From assembly GCA_051418075.1 (NCBI GenBank), contig JBPRGG010000172.1, positions 62,001 through 126,000 on the forward strand: a stretch of 64,000 nt of DNA. Direction: 5' to 3'. The DNA is from JBPRGG01 sp051418075. GTDB taxonomy: Bacteria > Bacteroidota > Bacteroidia > Cytophagales > Cyclobacteriaceae. Below are positions 52,186 to 61,700 of the stretch, piece after piece (position 1 is the first letter of the stretch; each line of letters starts with the position of its first letter). The notes below the pieces were generated by a model. That model was not told the origin of the DNA and made no database searches. It saw only the letters and a program-made list of their open reading frames with translations. Position numbers and translations under genes: made by a program.

Positions 52186-54980
52186 ATTTTCATAAATCGA
52201 TGCACTTCATTTCCTACTTTGATCAAATAAAAACCAGTGGGCAACCTGGAAATATCAAGCCTGAACAAACGATTTTCGTAATTGTGGGTCACCTGGTCCA
52301 GCCATGATTTGCCAGCGATATCCAATACCTTAATGTCATCTGAAGGCTTTCCACTGATAATCAATTGATCTGCAGCTGGATTAGGATAAATCCTGGATTC
52401 ATTTTTTAAATAATCTTCGATGCCAGTCACCAGGGACAACTGGTAACCGGTCAGGTCAGCAGCTACATCAGGCACCTGGAAAGTGGTGAGTACATGAAAC
52501 TGCCCTGGTTGTAACTCCAATTTTGGCTTAACCGAACCTGCCTCCAACTGACCGGTAGAAAATAAGTCATACCAGGTGCCCTGGCTGGGCAGGTTAAGTT
52601 CAACTTCCTGCGGCTCTACATCAAAATTGCCCATCACGTACAATTGATCATCTCCCTGGATCAATTGAATGGTTTTGATTTTGCCATCAGGCTTCCAGCT
52701 AAAAGTGCCCTGCTCAAAAACAGGATGATCTACCTTAAGATTGATCAGGGTTGAAAACACCTCATAGAGTTTTTTCCTGGCCGGATCCGCATAATATTCC
52801 CATTTGACTGGTTTGGTTGAGGTGCGTCCTCCTTCATTGATGGAAATATCGTATCCCAATTCGCCAAACTGCCAGAGCATTTTGGGGCCGGGAATAGTAA
52901 AGAAGAATGCTGCAGCTATTTTCACCCGGTCCAGGGCTGTATTTAAAGTTTGCACATTGTAGTCACCCTTGGAATTGCCAAAGTTCAGGGCATCGTAAAC
53001 CTGTCTTTCTTCGTCATGACTTTCCATGTAACTGATCAGGTTATTATTATTCCAGTCCCTGGTTTCAAAATATCCCCAATCAATGGTTTTATTTTCGGGA
53101 AATCCAAGAATGGCTTCTTTGTAATCATTATGCATATTTCCCCAAAACATAAATCCGAAATCCGCCAGTTCTTTCTCTTCATCATTATCAGCAAAATGTT
53201 CAAGGATCAGCCAGGTCTGGGGGGCATATTTTTGCACTTCGTTGGCCATTCTTTTCAGCAGATCAATCCGGCTTTGATCATAATTCCCCCAGGCAGCCAC
53301 ATCTTCGGGATCATTCCCCTGATTTTGGGTAAATCCTTTGGACAAATCGAAACGGAAGCCATCTACTTTATATTCATTGATCCAGTAATGCAAAGTGGTA
53401 TCCATATAAAACTGGGTATATTCACTTTCATGGTTCATGTCATAAAATACACTGAACGGATGGGTAGCATTCACATTGAAGAAAGGGTTATCCGGGGTCA
53501 CTTTAAAGCTATTGTAATCAAACCATAAAGCCACATAGGGATTGGGAAATTCCTGCTGGTTGAAAACTACATCCAGGATCACCGCAATTCCCTGAGCATG
53601 AGCGGCATCAACAAATTGCTTCAAAGCCTGTTCTGTACCATAAGCCTTATCCGGGGCAAACATAAAGGTGGGGTTATAACCCCAGCTATCATTACCGGAA
53701 AATTCCTGTACAGGCATCAGTTCAATGGCATTTATACCTAAAGATTTAAAATAAGATAAGGTATCTATCAGGTTCAGGTAATTTCGATCATCTGGCGCAA
53801 AAAAGTCACGGACCAGCAATTCATATACGACCAGATCTTCTTTTTTAGGCTTTTGGTAAGTGTCATGGGTCCAGTTGAACAATGACTGGCCGGTTTCCAG
53901 TACTGCCAGGCGGTTGGCATACCAATCATCTCTGAGTGCCTCAGCCGGATAAGGTTTCAGTTCGGGATATATTTTATCCGGTATGAATTGATCATCCGGG
54001 TCCAGGATCTTTTCGGCAAACGGATCTGCGATAAATACACCATCTACCAGGTACTGGTAAGCGTATTCCACCCCTGTAGTTAAGCCATTGATTTCCAGCC
54101 AGAAATATTCGCCATCCCGATACATTTTGCTGGAAGGAGCCATTTCAAAATCATTAAATTCACCTAAGACATAGGCTACTTTTTTATCAGGTGCCAGCAA
54201 ACATAATGTTGCTGTAGCCGGTTGGGCAGGATCATAATTAATACCTGGTATGATCCCGGCCGGACGAGGCTGAACCGGAGAAGGTTCATTTACCAACAGG
54301 TTAAATGTAATGGTGGTATCTCCGCTGGCACCTTTTACTACCAGTTGGGCCGGATAGTTGCCTACTGGTTGATTTACCAGGTAGTTGTAGGCATAGGTTT
54401 TGTTGCCGGCCTGGGTATTTTGGCTCACACCATCTACTGATAAGGTAAACACAGCATTTTCTGAAGCCGTAGCCTGGACAGCAATGGTTTCACCAGTAAC
54501 AGTAAAGGCAGGATCACGGGCAGGAGCAATTAGTTCAGCAATGAAGCAATTTTCCAAAGGAGTGATGTCCAGGACCACATCTTCAGTTTGTCCATCATTC
54601 CAGTCGTTTCCTTTCAATATAATACCCATTTGAGTGGTATTACAAATGGGATCAGCAAATAGTTGTTGTGGTTTGAAGGTAAGGGAAAAAGTTGTTATAT
54701 CGTTTTCAGATTTTTTAATGAATTTAACCTGGTCAGACAGTTCGGTATTGGAGGAGGCAGGATTAACATTGTATCTGGCTTCAATAGAGGTATTGGGAAT
54801 CCAGGCCCATAAATAGGCATTGGATAAATCAGCCAGAGGGTTACCTGTAACGTCAAAAGTAACCGTAATTTCAGTGTTGGCATCAAAAGTAGCTGGTTCC
54901 ACCTTGGGTGTAATATCTTCCTTGGCCAATAAAGAACTGGAAATAAAAAAAAGAAGTCCGATCAGGTAATTTCTAATCAT
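52182..54980 (-). CDS. Secreted GH13 alpha-amylase with T9SS C-terminal sorting tail
   Basis: The 932-aa protein has a signal peptide (residues 1-19). Ig-like domains (~25-235) are followed by a CBM48-like strand domain (~250-330, 'KVAYVLGEFNDFEMAPSSKMYRDGEYFWLEI'). The GH13 barrel has nucleophile Asp545 in 'DGFRFDLSKGF', acid/base Glu594 in 'WLILEHF' and stabiliser Asp656 in 'MESHDEER'. The last ~70 residues are a T9SS type A tail ('RIYPNPAADQLIISG', 'LDISRLPTGFYLIKVGNEVHRFMKI'). It is thus exported through the type IX system to the surface or medium, unlike the other two amylases. It starts 54 bp after the SusE/F-like gene, across a strong hairpin. Confidence 0.93.
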   Translation of the reverse strand: MIRNYLIGLLFFISSSLLAKEDITPKVEPATFDANTEITVTFDVTGNPLADLSNAYLWAWIPNTSIEARYNVNPASSNTELSDQVKFIKKSENDITTFSLTFKPQQLFADPICNTTQMGIILKGNDWNDGQTEDVVLDITPLENCFIAELIAPARDPAFTVTGETIAVQATASENAVFTLSVDGVSQNTQAGNKTYAYNYLVNQPVGNYPAQLVVKGASGDTTITFNLLVNEPSPVQPRPAGIIPGINYDPAQPATATLCLLAPDKKVAYVLGEFNDFEMAPSSKMYRDGEYFWLEINGLTTGVEYAYQYLVDGVFIADPFAEKILDPDDQFIPDKIYPELKPYPAEALRDDWYANRLAVLETGQSLFNWTHDTYQKPKKEDLVVYELLVRDFFAPDDRNYLNLIDTLSYFKSLGINAIELMPVQEFSGNDSWGYNPTFMFAPDKAYGTEQALKQFVDAAHAQGIAVILDVVFNQQEFPNPYVALWFDYNSFKVTPDNPFFNVNATHPFSVFYDMNHESEYTQFYMDTTLHYWINEYKVDGFRFDLSKGFTQNQGNDPEDVAAWGNYDQSRIDLLKRMANEVQKYAPQTWLILEHFADNDEEKELADFGFMFWGNMHNDYKEAILGFPENKTIDWGYFETRDWNNNNLISYMESHDEERQVYDALNFGNSKGDYNVQTLNTALDRVKIAAAFFFTIPGPKMLWQFGELGYDISINEGGRTSTKPVKWEYYADPARKKLYEVFSTLINLKVDHPVFEQGTFSWKPDGKIKTIQLIQGDDQLYVMGNFDVEPQEVELNLPSQGTWYDLFSTGQLEAGSVKPKLELQPGQFHVLTTFQVPDVAADLTGYQLSLVTGIEDYLKNESRIYPNPAADQLIISGKPSDDIKVLDIAGKSWLDQVTHNYENRLFRLDISRLPTGFYLIKVGNEVHRFMKI

Positions 54981-54998
54981 AGGGTAAATTATTTATTA

Positions 54999-55028
54999 GT
55001 TGACGGCCGTCGGCAGACGGCCGTCAAC
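54999..55028. promoter_or_regulatory. GC-rich hairpin inside the starch operon
   Basis: Two perfect 13-nt arms (GTTGACGGCCGTC and its complement) enclose a 4-nt loop. Each arm contains the 10-bp palindrome GACGGCCGTC. The hairpin lies in the 54-bp gap between the starch-binding lipoprotein gene and the T9SS amylase gene. There is no U-run, so transcript processing or stabilisation of the susCDE part is more likely than termination. Confidence 0.65.
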
Positions 55029-55034
55029 CATTAG

Positions 55035-56660
55035 TTAGTTTTTAGTTACAGAATAAGTGTATCCGGTAGGTGCTAGAGTCATTGAAATGGTATAATTACC
55101 CGCTTCAGCCACAGCAATATTATCACCTCCTTTATCCAATGTTCCGTCTGCACCACTATCCCCAAAATTCACATCCCAATTATCATTTTCCCGGAATTTC
55201 AGTTCACCGGCAGTCAGATCAAGGGTTACAGACCAGGTATATTCACCATCAAAGGCCATGTCTGTATCACCATCCCATCCTGTGGGAGTAGCATTACCAA
55301 TTACGCCCCACCTGGAAGGTGTTATGCCAAAGTTTTTATCCACAAAATTCAAGTTGATCCGGTAGAAACCTTCCTCTTCCACTTTGGCATTTTCTTCACC
55401 TTCCTGTACCAGGTTTCCTGTAATCATACCATTATCAGTAGTGGCAGAACCAGGTTCTACTCCCCAGTCGCCGGCCCAGTCCTGCACCTGCAGGAATTTA
55501 AATTCCCCACCGGCAGTAATGGGGCTGAATACTTCAAAGTATCCTTCACCGGTTGATTCAAAAGCCAGACTGGCTGATGGATCCCATCCGGCCGGAGTTC
55601 CGCCGCCCACCAGGAATGCAGCACTGGGGAAGGGGAGGCGTACCAGCGTTACTGAATACTTACGGGATTTGTCGTTAAACTTGAGTTGGTAGAAACCATC
55701 TGCCCAATCATCCGGCACTATAATATTGGCACCATATTCTTCAGCTACGCTATCGGCTTCATTATCTCCATAATTAGTTCCTTCAAAGGTAGGGTATTCA
55801 GCAAATTTAAAGTGATCACCAGGTTTCAGCCTGATCTCGTCCAGTACCCAGATATAGTCATCTACCAAAGTGAATTTATAATCGTCGCCCTGAAAATTAT
55901 TAAAAGTACCCAGCAATACCAGTCCCAGCAGATTAGTTTCATATTCTACTGAAGGTTTAATGGTATACCGCAGCGTTTGATCATTAAACTGAATATTTAC
56001 CAACCCGGAATAGCCGCAGGCTGTATTAGCTCCACCTCCAGTGGTGTTCTCCATTATACCATCACAGTTGGAATCACCCCAGTCCTGATCAGACCAGTCT
56101 TCAGTGTTTTTTAATTTCCACTCTTCACCCTGCAGATCTACTTCTTTAATTTCCCAGGTATGGTCATCTACCAGTTCCAGTTTGTCAGCACCCCAGCCAT
56201 TAAATACACCGGCAATATACATTTCTTTGTTGTTAGCCGGGAAAGGCAGATCACTGATCCTGAAAGTAGTCGTTTTTTCTACGGTCTTACCATTAATGTC
56301 TTTAGCTGCAATAACAATTTTATAGGTGCCTAAAGGTAATTCAGACGCATTAAAGGTAGTACCCTCCATTACCAGCGAATCCAGGGTTCCTTCCACTGCT
56401 TCGGACATGCTGTGGATCACATTGTCATTTTCATCCAGCAGAGAAACAGTGGCCTCAGCCAGGGGAGATGTAGTGCCATCCACAAATTCTACTTTCACGT
56501 CAAATACGCCCTTTACTACACTTCCACCATCAATAGGCGTTATGTTTTTGATGCCAGGAGCGAAATCCGTGTAACTGTCAATATCAATTTCTTCCGGGGT
56601 GCAGGAGAAAATACCAAACACCAAGCCTGAAAGTATGATTAGATTAAATAATTTCTTCAT
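55035..56660 (-). CDS. SusE/SusF-like starch-binding outer-membrane lipoprotein
   Basis: I start at the Met of 'MKKLFNLIILSGLVFGIFSC' (lipobox cysteine 20); an upstream frame adds 16 residues. The 541-aa product has a SusE-type Ig domain (~35-135, 'ITPIDGGSVVKGVFDVKVEFVDG'). Four related starch-binding modules follow: 'MYIAGVFNGWGADKLELVDDH', 'LVLLGTFNNFQGDDYKFTLVDDY', 'AFLVGGGTPAGWDPSASLAF' and 'WGVIGNATPTGWDGDTDMAFDG'. Each has Trp residues and an acidic 'DxNxDG/GDxGxDG' loop as in SusE/SusF CBMs. SusF of B. thetaiotaomicron has three such modules and SusE two, so this single protein may replace both. It sits on the cell surface next to SusCD. Confidence 0.87.
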   Translation of the reverse strand: MKKLFNLIILSGLVFGIFSCTPEEIDIDSYTDFAPGIKNITPIDGGSVVKGVFDVKVEFVDGTTSPLAEATVSLLDENDNVIHSMSEAVEGTLDSLVMEGTTFNASELPLGTYKIVIAAKDINGKTVEKTTTFRISDLPFPANNKEMYIAGVFNGWGADKLELVDDHTWEIKEVDLQGEEWKLKNTEDWSDQDWGDSNCDGIMENTTGGGANTACGYSGLVNIQFNDQTLRYTIKPSVEYETNLLGLVLLGTFNNFQGDDYKFTLVDDYIWVLDEIRLKPGDHFKFAEYPTFEGTNYGDNEADSVAEEYGANIIVPDDWADGFYQLKFNDKSRKYSVTLVRLPFPSAAFLVGGGTPAGWDPSASLAFESTGEGYFEVFSPITAGGEFKFLQVQDWAGDWGVEPGSATTDNGMITGNLVQEGEENAKVEEEGFYRINLNFVDKNFGITPSRWGVIGNATPTGWDGDTDMAFDGEYTWSVTLDLTAGELKFRENDNWDVNFGDSGADGTLDKGGDNIAVAEAGNYTISMTLAPTGYTYSVTKN

Positions 56661-56707
56661 TTTTTGACTTTTTTGTTTTTTAAAAATCTTGATGAAACAG
56701 AAGGGCA

Positions 56708-58285
56708 TTAATACCCTTCATTTTGATCCAATTTGGGATTGGCAATTATATCGGTTGCCGGGATCGGAAATACCATTCTAAAGCTTCCGGTGGTTTGTCC
56801 CTCTTTTACCCCACCTTTCCAGGGCCACACGCCGTTTTCAGTGAACTGGTCAAACCGGATCAGGTCTGTTCTGCGATGGGCTTCCCAGTATAATTCCCTG
56901 GCTCTTTCATTCAATATAAAATCCAAAGTCAGATCATCTGCTGTGATGTTGCCACTGGTATCACCATAAGCTCTTTCACGCACCAGGTTGATGTAATCTA
57001 CTGCCTGTTCGATGCTTCCGCCTTGACCGCCCCGCAGTACTGCCTCGGCATACATCAGATATACATCAGCCAATCTGAACATGGGGAAATCAGTGTCAGG
57101 ATGAGTTTGGTTGGAACCGGCAAGACCATCCTGGGTCAGGTTGGTGTATTTGGGAATAGCATAACCATCAGTGAATACAGTTACATCTTCAATTTCTTTG
57201 GTCTGACCTTCAGTGAAGAACAAGGCCCTGGCATCTACTTCTCCGGTTACATCCGGGAAAAGATCTACTATGGCGCTGGTAGTTCTCAAACCACCCCAGT
57301 TTTGGCTGGTGCCATATTCTGTCGGATCCATGAGGTCGCCTCCAATGGCAGCAGATACCAAATAGGTAGTTCCACCCCAGGTTTGCGTTCTGGTGCCATC
57401 AAACGGAATAGCAAAGATGATCTCAGGCGACAAGTGATTATCTGCATTAAAGTTGTACTGATAATTGTCGTTTAAAGCATAAACCTCTGAGTCGATCACT
57501 TTTTTACAGGCTGTGATACATTCCGTATATCGTTCCTGGCCAATATAGGTTTCTGCATTTAAATAGACCTTGGCCTGCAGGGTCCATAATGCAGCCCGGT
57601 CAGCCCGTCCGTATTCATTTTGGGCTGGAGCCACCATATCATCTTCAATGGCTTGTAATTCTTCCACAATGAAATTAAAAATTTGTTCTTTGCTGCCTTG
57701 ATCAGGCACTTCCTGACCTAAAACCAGGTCTTCAGTATAAAAGGGAGCATCACCAAACAAGTCCAGGGCATGCCAGTAACTTAAAGCTCTAAGAAACCTG
57801 GCTTCAGCCCGGTAGGTTTGAACATCAGCTTTGATATGATCAGGTGTGTTCCTTTGATCCAGTTTGGCTTCTGTGGTTTCCCGCAGAAATTCATTGGCTA
57901 AAGTGATCTGATAAAAGATTCTGTTGTAGGTTCCAGTGATAAACTGATTGGAAGAGGTCCAGTTGTGTTCGTGCAAGTCTCTGATCCCTTCATCACCCCA
58001 GCCTGTTACCGCTTCATCAGTAGTCAGTTCCTGTAACTTGAAATAATTTCTGAGGTAATTGGAGAATCCTTCGTCTATTCCTCCCAGGTCACCATCACCG
58101 GCCGGACCTTGCTGACCAGTCAGGGCCAATCCGGCATAGATTTTGGCTATAAATGCCCGGTAAGATGAAGGATCCTGAAATACAACCGCATTGGTCGAAT
58201 CACTTTTTGGTTTAATATCCAGGTCGGTACAGGCTACCAGACCCAGAAACACCATCATTGTCAATCCTTTAAATATATTTTTCAT
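56708..58285 (-). CDS. susD: SusD/RagB-family starch-binding lipoprotein
   Basis: The 525-aa protein has a lipoprotein signal ending 'LVAC' (Cys19) and the SusD fold: an N-terminal helical TPR-like region ('FQDPSSYRAFIAKIYAGLALTGQQG', 'YNRIFYQITLANEFLRET') and the C-terminal family motif 'FILNERARELYWEAHRRTDLIRFDQF' with 'VFPIPATDIIANPKLDQNEGY' at the end. SusD caps the SusC channel and presents glucan to it. It lies 26 bp after susC and 47 bp before the SusE/F-like gene. The aromatic arc of SusD cannot be confirmed without a structure. Confidence 0.93.
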   Translation of the reverse strand: MKNIFKGLTMMVFLGLVACTDLDIKPKSDSTNAVVFQDPSSYRAFIAKIYAGLALTGQQGPAGDGDLGGIDEGFSNYLRNYFKLQELTTDEAVTGWGDEGIRDLHEHNWTSSNQFITGTYNRIFYQITLANEFLRETTEAKLDQRNTPDHIKADVQTYRAEARFLRALSYWHALDLFGDAPFYTEDLVLGQEVPDQGSKEQIFNFIVEELQAIEDDMVAPAQNEYGRADRAALWTLQAKVYLNAETYIGQERYTECITACKKVIDSEVYALNDNYQYNFNADNHLSPEIIFAIPFDGTRTQTWGGTTYLVSAAIGGDLMDPTEYGTSQNWGGLRTTSAIVDLFPDVTGEVDARALFFTEGQTKEIEDVTVFTDGYAIPKYTNLTQDGLAGSNQTHPDTDFPMFRLADVYLMYAEAVLRGGQGGSIEQAVDYINLVRERAYGDTSGNITADDLTLDFILNERARELYWEAHRRTDLIRFDQFTENGVWPWKGGVKEGQTTGSFRMVFPIPATDIIANPKLDQNEGY

Positions 58286-58311
58286 AATGTTTCTTTTATT
58301 TCGCTTAAAAA

Positions 58312-61300
58312 TTAAAGTCCTATAGATAATCCAATCAGGAAGGTCCTGGATCTGGGATAAATGTTGTTGTCAATACCATTTTCCACAATGGGGTCTAAAC
58401 CACGGTAATTGGTAAAATTAAAGGCATTTTGTACCGTACCATATAACCTGATCCGGGCCGATTCAATCTGGTTGAAGGAATACCCCAGGGTAATGTTATC
58501 TACCAGCAGGAATGAACCATTCTGGATATACACATCTGAGAAATATTGAGGACGCTGGAAGCCATAAAGTAAGGCCGCAGCATGGATGTTGTTGGCAGTG
58601 TTACCGGTTAGACGGTCAAAATTACCATAATTAGATTCGTTATTATTGTAAACATAATTGCCCACATTACCACGCAGGGTGAAAGAGAAATCAAAATTTT
58701 TGTAATTCATGTTTGAAGTCACGCCATATATGATGTCGGCATCAGGACTTTGGAAGGGGTCTTTATCCTTATCATTAACAATGCCATCACCATTGGTATC
58801 CTCATACATGTCTGCCAGATCAGTCACGCCGTCTTCATTGTAATCAATTCCATCTACTCTGGGGTTGCCATTTTCATCCATTTTATGGGTATACACATAA
58901 AAAGAATTCACCGGCCAGCCTTCTCTCAGGATCTGGATGTTATTACCTACGCCACCACTGATACCACCAACTGTGTAACCTTCAAATTCTGGATCTTCGT
59001 TGTTATCCAGTTTCAGGATCTGGTTGTTGTTGTAGGCAACGTTGCCACTTAAAGACCATCTGAAAGCAGCCTTGTCCATCACGATTCCATTTAAGGATAA
59101 TTCTACGCCTTGGTTGCTTAATGAGCCAATATTAGACAAGACCAGGTTTTTCAGGTTTGCCCCCACAGGAACTCCAACTTCAAATAACAGGTCCTCGGTT
59201 TTCTTGTAATAATATTCCAAAGATCCATTGAGCCTTCCTTCTAAAAACCCATAGTCTAGTCCGATATTGTAAGAGGTGGTTTCTTCCCACTTCAGACCGG
59301 CATCATATGCATTAGGTCTTAAAACACTGATGTATTCATTACCAAACTGATACCTGGCCCGGTTGTCACTCAGGGTATAAGTAGGCAGGTAAAGGTAATT
59401 ACCTATTTCCTGGTTACCGTTGACACCATATCCTGCCCTTAATTTCAGGTCACTGAATATCCCGCTCAATCCTGCGGCAAAAGGCTCTTCCAAAATTCTC
59501 CAGGCAACAGCTGCTGAAGGGAACAGTCCCCATTTATCCAGGTCACCAAACCTGGTGGATCCATCTCTTCTTAAGGTGGCAGTCAGCAGGTACCTGTCTT
59601 TGAAGGAATAATTCAACCGGCCAAAGAATGAAATCAGCCTGTTTTGTTCGATACTGACAAAAGATAAATGGTCTGAAGCCGGATTGGCACTGTAACGGCC
59701 AAATATATCCGTTTCTAGATCCCAGGCTCTTGAACCTTTGTATTCTGCATCAAAATCCTGGTAAGAATAACCTGCAGTTAGGTCAATGGTACTGGAAATA
59801 CCTTCCAGGTCTTTTTTGTATTTCAGCATGAAATCCAGCAGGGTATTCTGCCGATTCATATTTTCAAATCTTAATTCGCCATTATCGCCCACCCTTTGAG
59901 CTTCCAGTGTACTGGGTTGAAATCTTTCTCTTTGACCATTGGTGATATCAAATCCAGCTACCACTTTGGCGCTTAAACCCGGAACAAATGGCAACTTATA
60001 TTCGAGGTCGAAACTACCGATAGAACGATAGCTATCTCCAAATTCTTCCTGCTGCATGATCTTTGAAACAGGGTTGTCTACCGCGATTTGGTCATTTTTA
60101 AATTCAAAGAATCCGCCGGTTTCCAGGCTTGAGGGATCATAAATGGGCTGGGTAGGATCAAAAGTGGCGGCATCACCAATTACGTCAGGTGAAAACTGAT
60201 CGCGGGTATAGGCACCTTTGAAATTGATGTTATAAGTTAAGGCATCGTCCAACAGGGCGCTGTTCAGGTTTAAACCTAAACTTAGCCTTTCGGTTTTGGA
60301 CCCTTTGATCACGCCTTCCAGACCCTGATAGCCCACTGAGGCTCTGAATCCAGTGTTATTGAAGCCGCCGGAGTAGCTTAAGTTGTGATTCTGACCATGT
60401 GCTGTTCTCAGTACAGCATCCATCCAGTCTGTGTTAGCGCCACCTAACTGATCCAGTTTTTGAGGAGCTTTAGCAGTTATGACATTTTGAAATTGTTCTG
60501 CATTCAGGATCTGGAATTCATTGGTCATCTGGGAAACAGAATAATTTCCACTATAGGTCAGTTGACCGTCCTGATCTTTTGATCCTCTTTTGGTGGTGAT
60601 CATGATTACACCATTTGCGGCCCGGGAACCATATATTGCAGCGGCTGAAGCATCCTTTAAAACGGTAATTGATTCAATATCATCCGGATTTAAAAAGTTT
60701 AGGGGATTTCGGCCGTCAGATAGTCCTCCCGGATTAAAAGCATCATTCTGGATGGGCACACCATCAATGACGAACAAAGGTTCATTGCTGGCATTGATAG
60801 AAGTTCCTCCTCTGATCCGGATAGAAGACTGAGCCCCCGGCTGTCCATTATTGGGAGTGATCTGTACACCGGCTACTTTTCCGGCAATCAGCTGATCGGG
60901 AGAAACAATGGGGCCCCGGTTAAAATTTTCAGCATCTACCTTTTCAACCACACCAGTCACGTCTTTCTTTTGTTGTTGACCGTAACCTACCACTACAACT
61001 TCTGATAATTGCTGTACATCAGGACTCATTTCTACATTAAGGGTAGATTGGTTGCCTACTTCAATTTCCTGGGTAGCATAACCTACGAATGAAAACACAA
61101 GTGTGGCGCCCTGATCAACTCCAATGGCATAGTTTCCATTCATATCAGAAACTGTACCGTCTGAAGTACCTTTTACAACCACGTTTACACCTGGTATGCC
61201 AATTCCGTCAGTTGCATCTGTTACTTGTCCGCTTACAGTCATGTCCTGAGCTTTAAGGAGGCTACTTAAAGTCATTAACACAACCAAAAGACTTAGATGC

Positions 61301-61323
61301 AAAGTAAACTTACTTTTTTTCAT
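58312..61323 (-). CDS. susC: SusC/RagA-family TonB-linked outer-membrane transporter
   Basis: The 1003-aa protein has a signal peptide (1-25) and a CarboxypepD_reg-like domain ('VSGQVTDATDGIGIPGVNVVVKG'). The 'SEVVVVGYGQQQKKDVTG' linker and a plug domain follow ('SSIRIRGGTSINASNEPLFVIDGVPI', 'ITVLKDASAAAIYGSRAANGVIMITTKRG'). The barrel ends 'RSRTFLIGLSIGL'. It is the import channel of the locus, powered by TonB, for maltodextrins bound by SusD. It is the first gene of the structural operon, separated from the regulator gene by 377 bp that hold repeated GTTAAC sites. Confidence 0.95.
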   Translation of the reverse strand: MKKSKFTLHLSLLVVLMTLSSLLKAQDMTVSGQVTDATDGIGIPGVNVVVKGTSDGTVSDMNGNYAIGVDQGATLVFSFVGYATQEIEVGNQSTLNVEMSPDVQQLSEVVVVGYGQQQKKDVTGVVEKVDAENFNRGPIVSPDQLIAGKVAGVQITPNNGQPGAQSSIRIRGGTSINASNEPLFVIDGVPIQNDAFNPGGLSDGRNPLNFLNPDDIESITVLKDASAAAIYGSRAANGVIMITTKRGSKDQDGQLTYSGNYSVSQMTNEFQILNAEQFQNVITAKAPQKLDQLGGANTDWMDAVLRTAHGQNHNLSYSGGFNNTGFRASVGYQGLEGVIKGSKTERLSLGLNLNSALLDDALTYNINFKGAYTRDQFSPDVIGDAATFDPTQPIYDPSSLETGGFFEFKNDQIAVDNPVSKIMQQEEFGDSYRSIGSFDLEYKLPFVPGLSAKVVAGFDITNGQRERFQPSTLEAQRVGDNGELRFENMNRQNTLLDFMLKYKKDLEGISSTIDLTAGYSYQDFDAEYKGSRAWDLETDIFGRYSANPASDHLSFVSIEQNRLISFFGRLNYSFKDRYLLTATLRRDGSTRFGDLDKWGLFPSAAVAWRILEEPFAAGLSGIFSDLKLRAGYGVNGNQEIGNYLYLPTYTLSDNRARYQFGNEYISVLRPNAYDAGLKWEETTSYNIGLDYGFLEGRLNGSLEYYYKKTEDLLFEVGVPVGANLKNLVLSNIGSLSNQGVELSLNGIVMDKAAFRWSLSGNVAYNNNQILKLDNNEDPEFEGYTVGGISGGVGNNIQILREGWPVNSFYVYTHKMDENGNPRVDGIDYNEDGVTDLADMYEDTNGDGIVNDKDKDPFQSPDADIIYGVTSNMNYKNFDFSFTLRGNVGNYVYNNNESNYGNFDRLTGNTANNIHAAALLYGFQRPQYFSDVYIQNGSFLLVDNITLGYSFNQIESARIRLYGTVQNAFNFTNYRGLDPIVENGIDNNIYPRSRTFLIGLSIGL

Positions 61324-61360
61324 AAATTTTAAGTTTTGGATTTGTTAATTAAAATATTCA

Positions 61361-61406
61361 AAATTATCATCTTTATAATTGCCATTAAATTATCATTTGT
61401 ATAATT
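61361..61406. repeat. Two direct repeats in the susC leader
   Basis: 20-bp units at 61361-61380 and 61387-61406 agree at 18 of 20 positions (AAATTATCAT then a variable base) and repeat every 26 bp. They lie 38-83 bp upstream of the susC ATG and could be a second protein-binding site or a leader RNA element. CAAAATTA at 61359-61366 (TAATTTTG on the minus strand) fits the -7 consensus. Confidence 0.5.
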
Positions 61407-61564
61407 CAATTCATGGTCAAATATTATTGAGTTTGATATCATTTTCAAAATAAAACCCATTACATTTAGTTATCATTACCTGCCTTAATTACAGGGTCAG
61501 ACAGGTGCGATACAGTAACATTTTTGGCATAAAAGGGCTATGGGTGGCTTCCAGGCGGTATTTG

Positions 61565-61673
61565 CAGGTTAACAAAAGGTTAACAAGATAATTTTTTGCA
61601 GGTGTAAATGACGGTTATCTTAAAGGGATATGTTAACCAGATATTTAGGTTGTGTTAACCTTTTGTTAACCTG
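61565..61673. promoter_or_regulatory. Array of five GTTAAC sites upstream of susC
   Basis: Two 21-bp segments (61565-61585 and 61653-61673) are exact reverse complements of each other. Each holds two GTTAAC palindromes 11 bp apart (61568 and 61579; 61654 and 61665). A fifth copy (61632) lies 22 bp from the next. The 11-bp phasing puts the sites on one DNA face, as for a dimeric regulator. The array lies between the regulator stop and susC, 242-350 bp before the susC ATG, and is the best candidate operator of the locus. Confidence 0.65.
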
Positions 61674-61700
61674 ATTTGAACTGAATGAAATCCAGCTGAT

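Noticed and set aside
52950..53528. 192-codon plus-strand frame
   Set aside because: Antisense to the GH13/T9SS amylase gene, with no recognisable protein features.
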